A stretch of 6,026 nt of DNA from Acidobacteriaceae bacterium. GTDB lineage: Bacteria; Acidobacteriota; Terriglobia; Terriglobales; Acidobacteriaceae. The DNA is taken from the NCBI GenBank assembly GCA_003162255.1, contig PMMJ01000491.1, positions 9,354 through 15,379 of the forward strand. Reading direction: 5' to 3'. This document shows positions 5,146 through 6,026 of this stretch, in pieces. Position numbers and translations under genes: made by a program. The number at the start of each line of letters is the position of its first letter. Position 1 is the first letter of the stretch. The notes beneath the pieces were generated by a model that did no database searches, was not told the origin of the DNA, and worked only from the letters and a program-made list of their open reading frames with translations.

Positions 5146-6026
5146 GAATTTCGTTCTCTGCTTGGCTGTCTCTCCCCGCCAGCAACAAAGACGCAAGCAC
5201 AATGATCGCGGGATAGCACTCCAGCGTGTAGCGCGGCTCCGGATTTTCCAGCGTGCCCAGAAATGCCGAGCGCAGCAGCAGGAAACTGACCAGCAATCCC
5301 GCCCAGCGAATTGCTGAGGGCCTGCGGGATTTTCTATGAAGGAGCGCCAGCAGCGCTGCCGCCACGTAAGCCAGGTTGAGCGCTCCGAACCCTACCACGA
5401 GGACCGACTGCTTCGCGTCATCGTGGAATTCCCACCAGCGCGGGTCGGGAGGCAGGAGTTCGGTTCGCGGACGCAGCCACATGTCCGCTACCCGCAGCAC
5501 GGGCAGCCCAACGTAGTAGCGCAGTGGATGAACGCGAATGCGATTCGCGGCGATTTGGCCCAAACGCGCGTCCAGTTCCGGCGTCATATCGTGCGACTCG
5601 TTGTAATCTGCAATGGCGCCCAGGGTTGCGTCCCGTTCACCCGCGTTCTCGATCGCGCGCGACGGCAATTTCTGCGGATCAATCTGGTCGTCGGGAACAT
5701 TCCAGTAGATTTCCTCCACCGACACGTAGTCGACAATCCAGGTTTTGACCCACCGGTTGAAACCGCGGAGGACGAGTTCATCGTTGTCATTGGCGTAGCG
5801 CGGCGCCAGTGGCTGGAAATGATGGAGCGTCCGAAGATTACGAATGGTCCAGGGGGCAAGCGGCGCCAGCGCAAACACCACGACAATGATTCCGCCGACC
5901 AGAACCCTGCGGAAGAACTTGCGCTTCGTATCAGGGCGCGACCTTCCCGATTCCGGTTTTGTATCAGGGCATCGACTTAGTGCTGCCGTACGCGCCTCGA
6001 AATCAGACGCCCCTTTAGGGGCTGCG
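5138..6026 (-). CDS. C-terminal part of a family 39-like (GT-C) membrane glycosyltransferase, runs off right edge
   Basis: On the minus strand the frame is open from the right edge to the TGA at 5140-5138, giving 295 visible residues. An internal GTG at 5881 is the only possible start in view, but the hydrophobic stretch RVLVGGIIVVVFALAPLAP begins upstream of it, so the true start lies outside. PWTIRNLRTLHHFQPLAP after that membrane segment is characteristic of ArnT/PMT-like polyprenyl-phosphate sugar transferases, as is NPEPRYTLECYPAIIVLA near the C-terminus. A soluble segment of about 135 residues (extracytoplasmic by analogy) follows PWTIRN. Three more membrane segments then follow (about 159-182, 191-209 and 223-236 counted from the GTG). 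Such enzymes move a sugar or similar group from a lipid carrier to a lipid, protein or glycan at the outer face of the inner membrane. The catalytic N-terminal acidic residues are not in the window, so activity and substrate are unknown. The most upstream 34 residues look repeat-derived. Confidence 0.82.
   Translation of the reverse strand, partial: AAPKGASDFEARTAALSRCPDTKPESGRSRPDTKRKFFRRVLVGGIIVVVFALAPLAPWTIRNLRTLHHFQPLAPRYANDNDELVLRGFNRWVKTWIVDYVSVEEIYWNVPDDQIDPQKLPSRAIENAGERDATLGAIADYNESHDMTPELDARLGQIAANRIRVHPLRYYVGLPVLRVADMWLRPRTELLPPDPRWWEFHDDAKQSVLVVGFGALNLAYVAAALLALLHRKSRRPSAIRWAGLLVSFLLLRSAFLGTLENPEPRYTLECYPAIIVLASLLLAGRDSQAENEILS
5927..6026. repeat. Probable dispersed repeat lying in frame within the glycosyltransferase gene
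   Basis: Two exact copies of GTATCAGGGC (5928-5937 and 5961-5970) lie 33 bases apart. A GC-rich hairpin GCCCC-TTTA-GGGGC (6009-6022) sits near the edge. Translated on the minus strand the region gives a polar, non-membrane stretch with PDTK twice (CPDTKPESGRSRPDTK). This differs sharply from the hydrophobic protein that follows. It may continue beyond the window. Repeat status is inferred from these internal duplications and from resemblance to palindromic repeats common in acidobacterial genomes. Confidence 0.45.

Noticed and set aside
5336..5980. Open frame of 214 codons on the plus strand opposite the glycosyltransferase
   Set aside because: The minus-strand frame has membrane segments and the PWTIRN and EPRYTL..YP motifs; the opposing frame has none.

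Overview
The window looks like ordinary chromosomal DNA from a GC-rich bacterium, most plausibly an Acidobacteriota of the Terriglobia/Koribacter type. This placement rests on the character of the proteins (a PafA-like secreted phosphatase, a LolA-like periplasmic protein, small unassigned proteins) and on the style of the intergenic palindromic repeats. It is inference, not a database result. Nothing seen is an undescribed defence, mobile or biosynthetic system. The points worth a second look are the repeats and the gene junctions.

Left third, minus strand: a secreted PafA-type alkaline phosphatase/phosphodiesterase (2029 down to 314) is followed by pyrD, the catalytic subunit of class 1B dihydroorotate dehydrogenase, which runs off the left edge. 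The two overlap as ATGA, so translation is probably coupled. A 152-base divergent spacer (2030-2181) carries an imperfect inverted repeat built of 9-base GCAGAGRAC-like units. No confident promoter is visible there for either direction.

Middle, plus strand: serS (seryl-tRNA synthetase, complete, 430 residues) comes first, and its stop codon lies inside a long hairpin/palindromic repeat. A 147-residue single-pass membrane protein of unknown function follows, then a LolA-like exported protein whose start is ambiguous. The last two are closely spaced and probably co-transcribed; the hairpin may separate them from serS or only attenuate read-through.

Right third: a small 71-residue unknown protein on the plus strand has a reasonable sigma70-like promoter. 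It meets, tail to tail and with 8 bases of overlap, a minus-strand membrane protein resembling the C-terminal half of a family 39 (GT-C, ArnT/PMT-like) glycosyltransferase. The frame of that gene stays open to the right edge, so it is partial. Its upstream 100 bases read like a dispersed repeat absorbed in frame as a cytoplasmic loop.

The genes do not form one pathway. They are pyrimidine synthesis and phosphate-ester hydrolysis on one side, translation and envelope functions in the middle, and a probable glycan-modifying membrane enzyme on the right. No stretch longer than about 300 bases lacks a gene.
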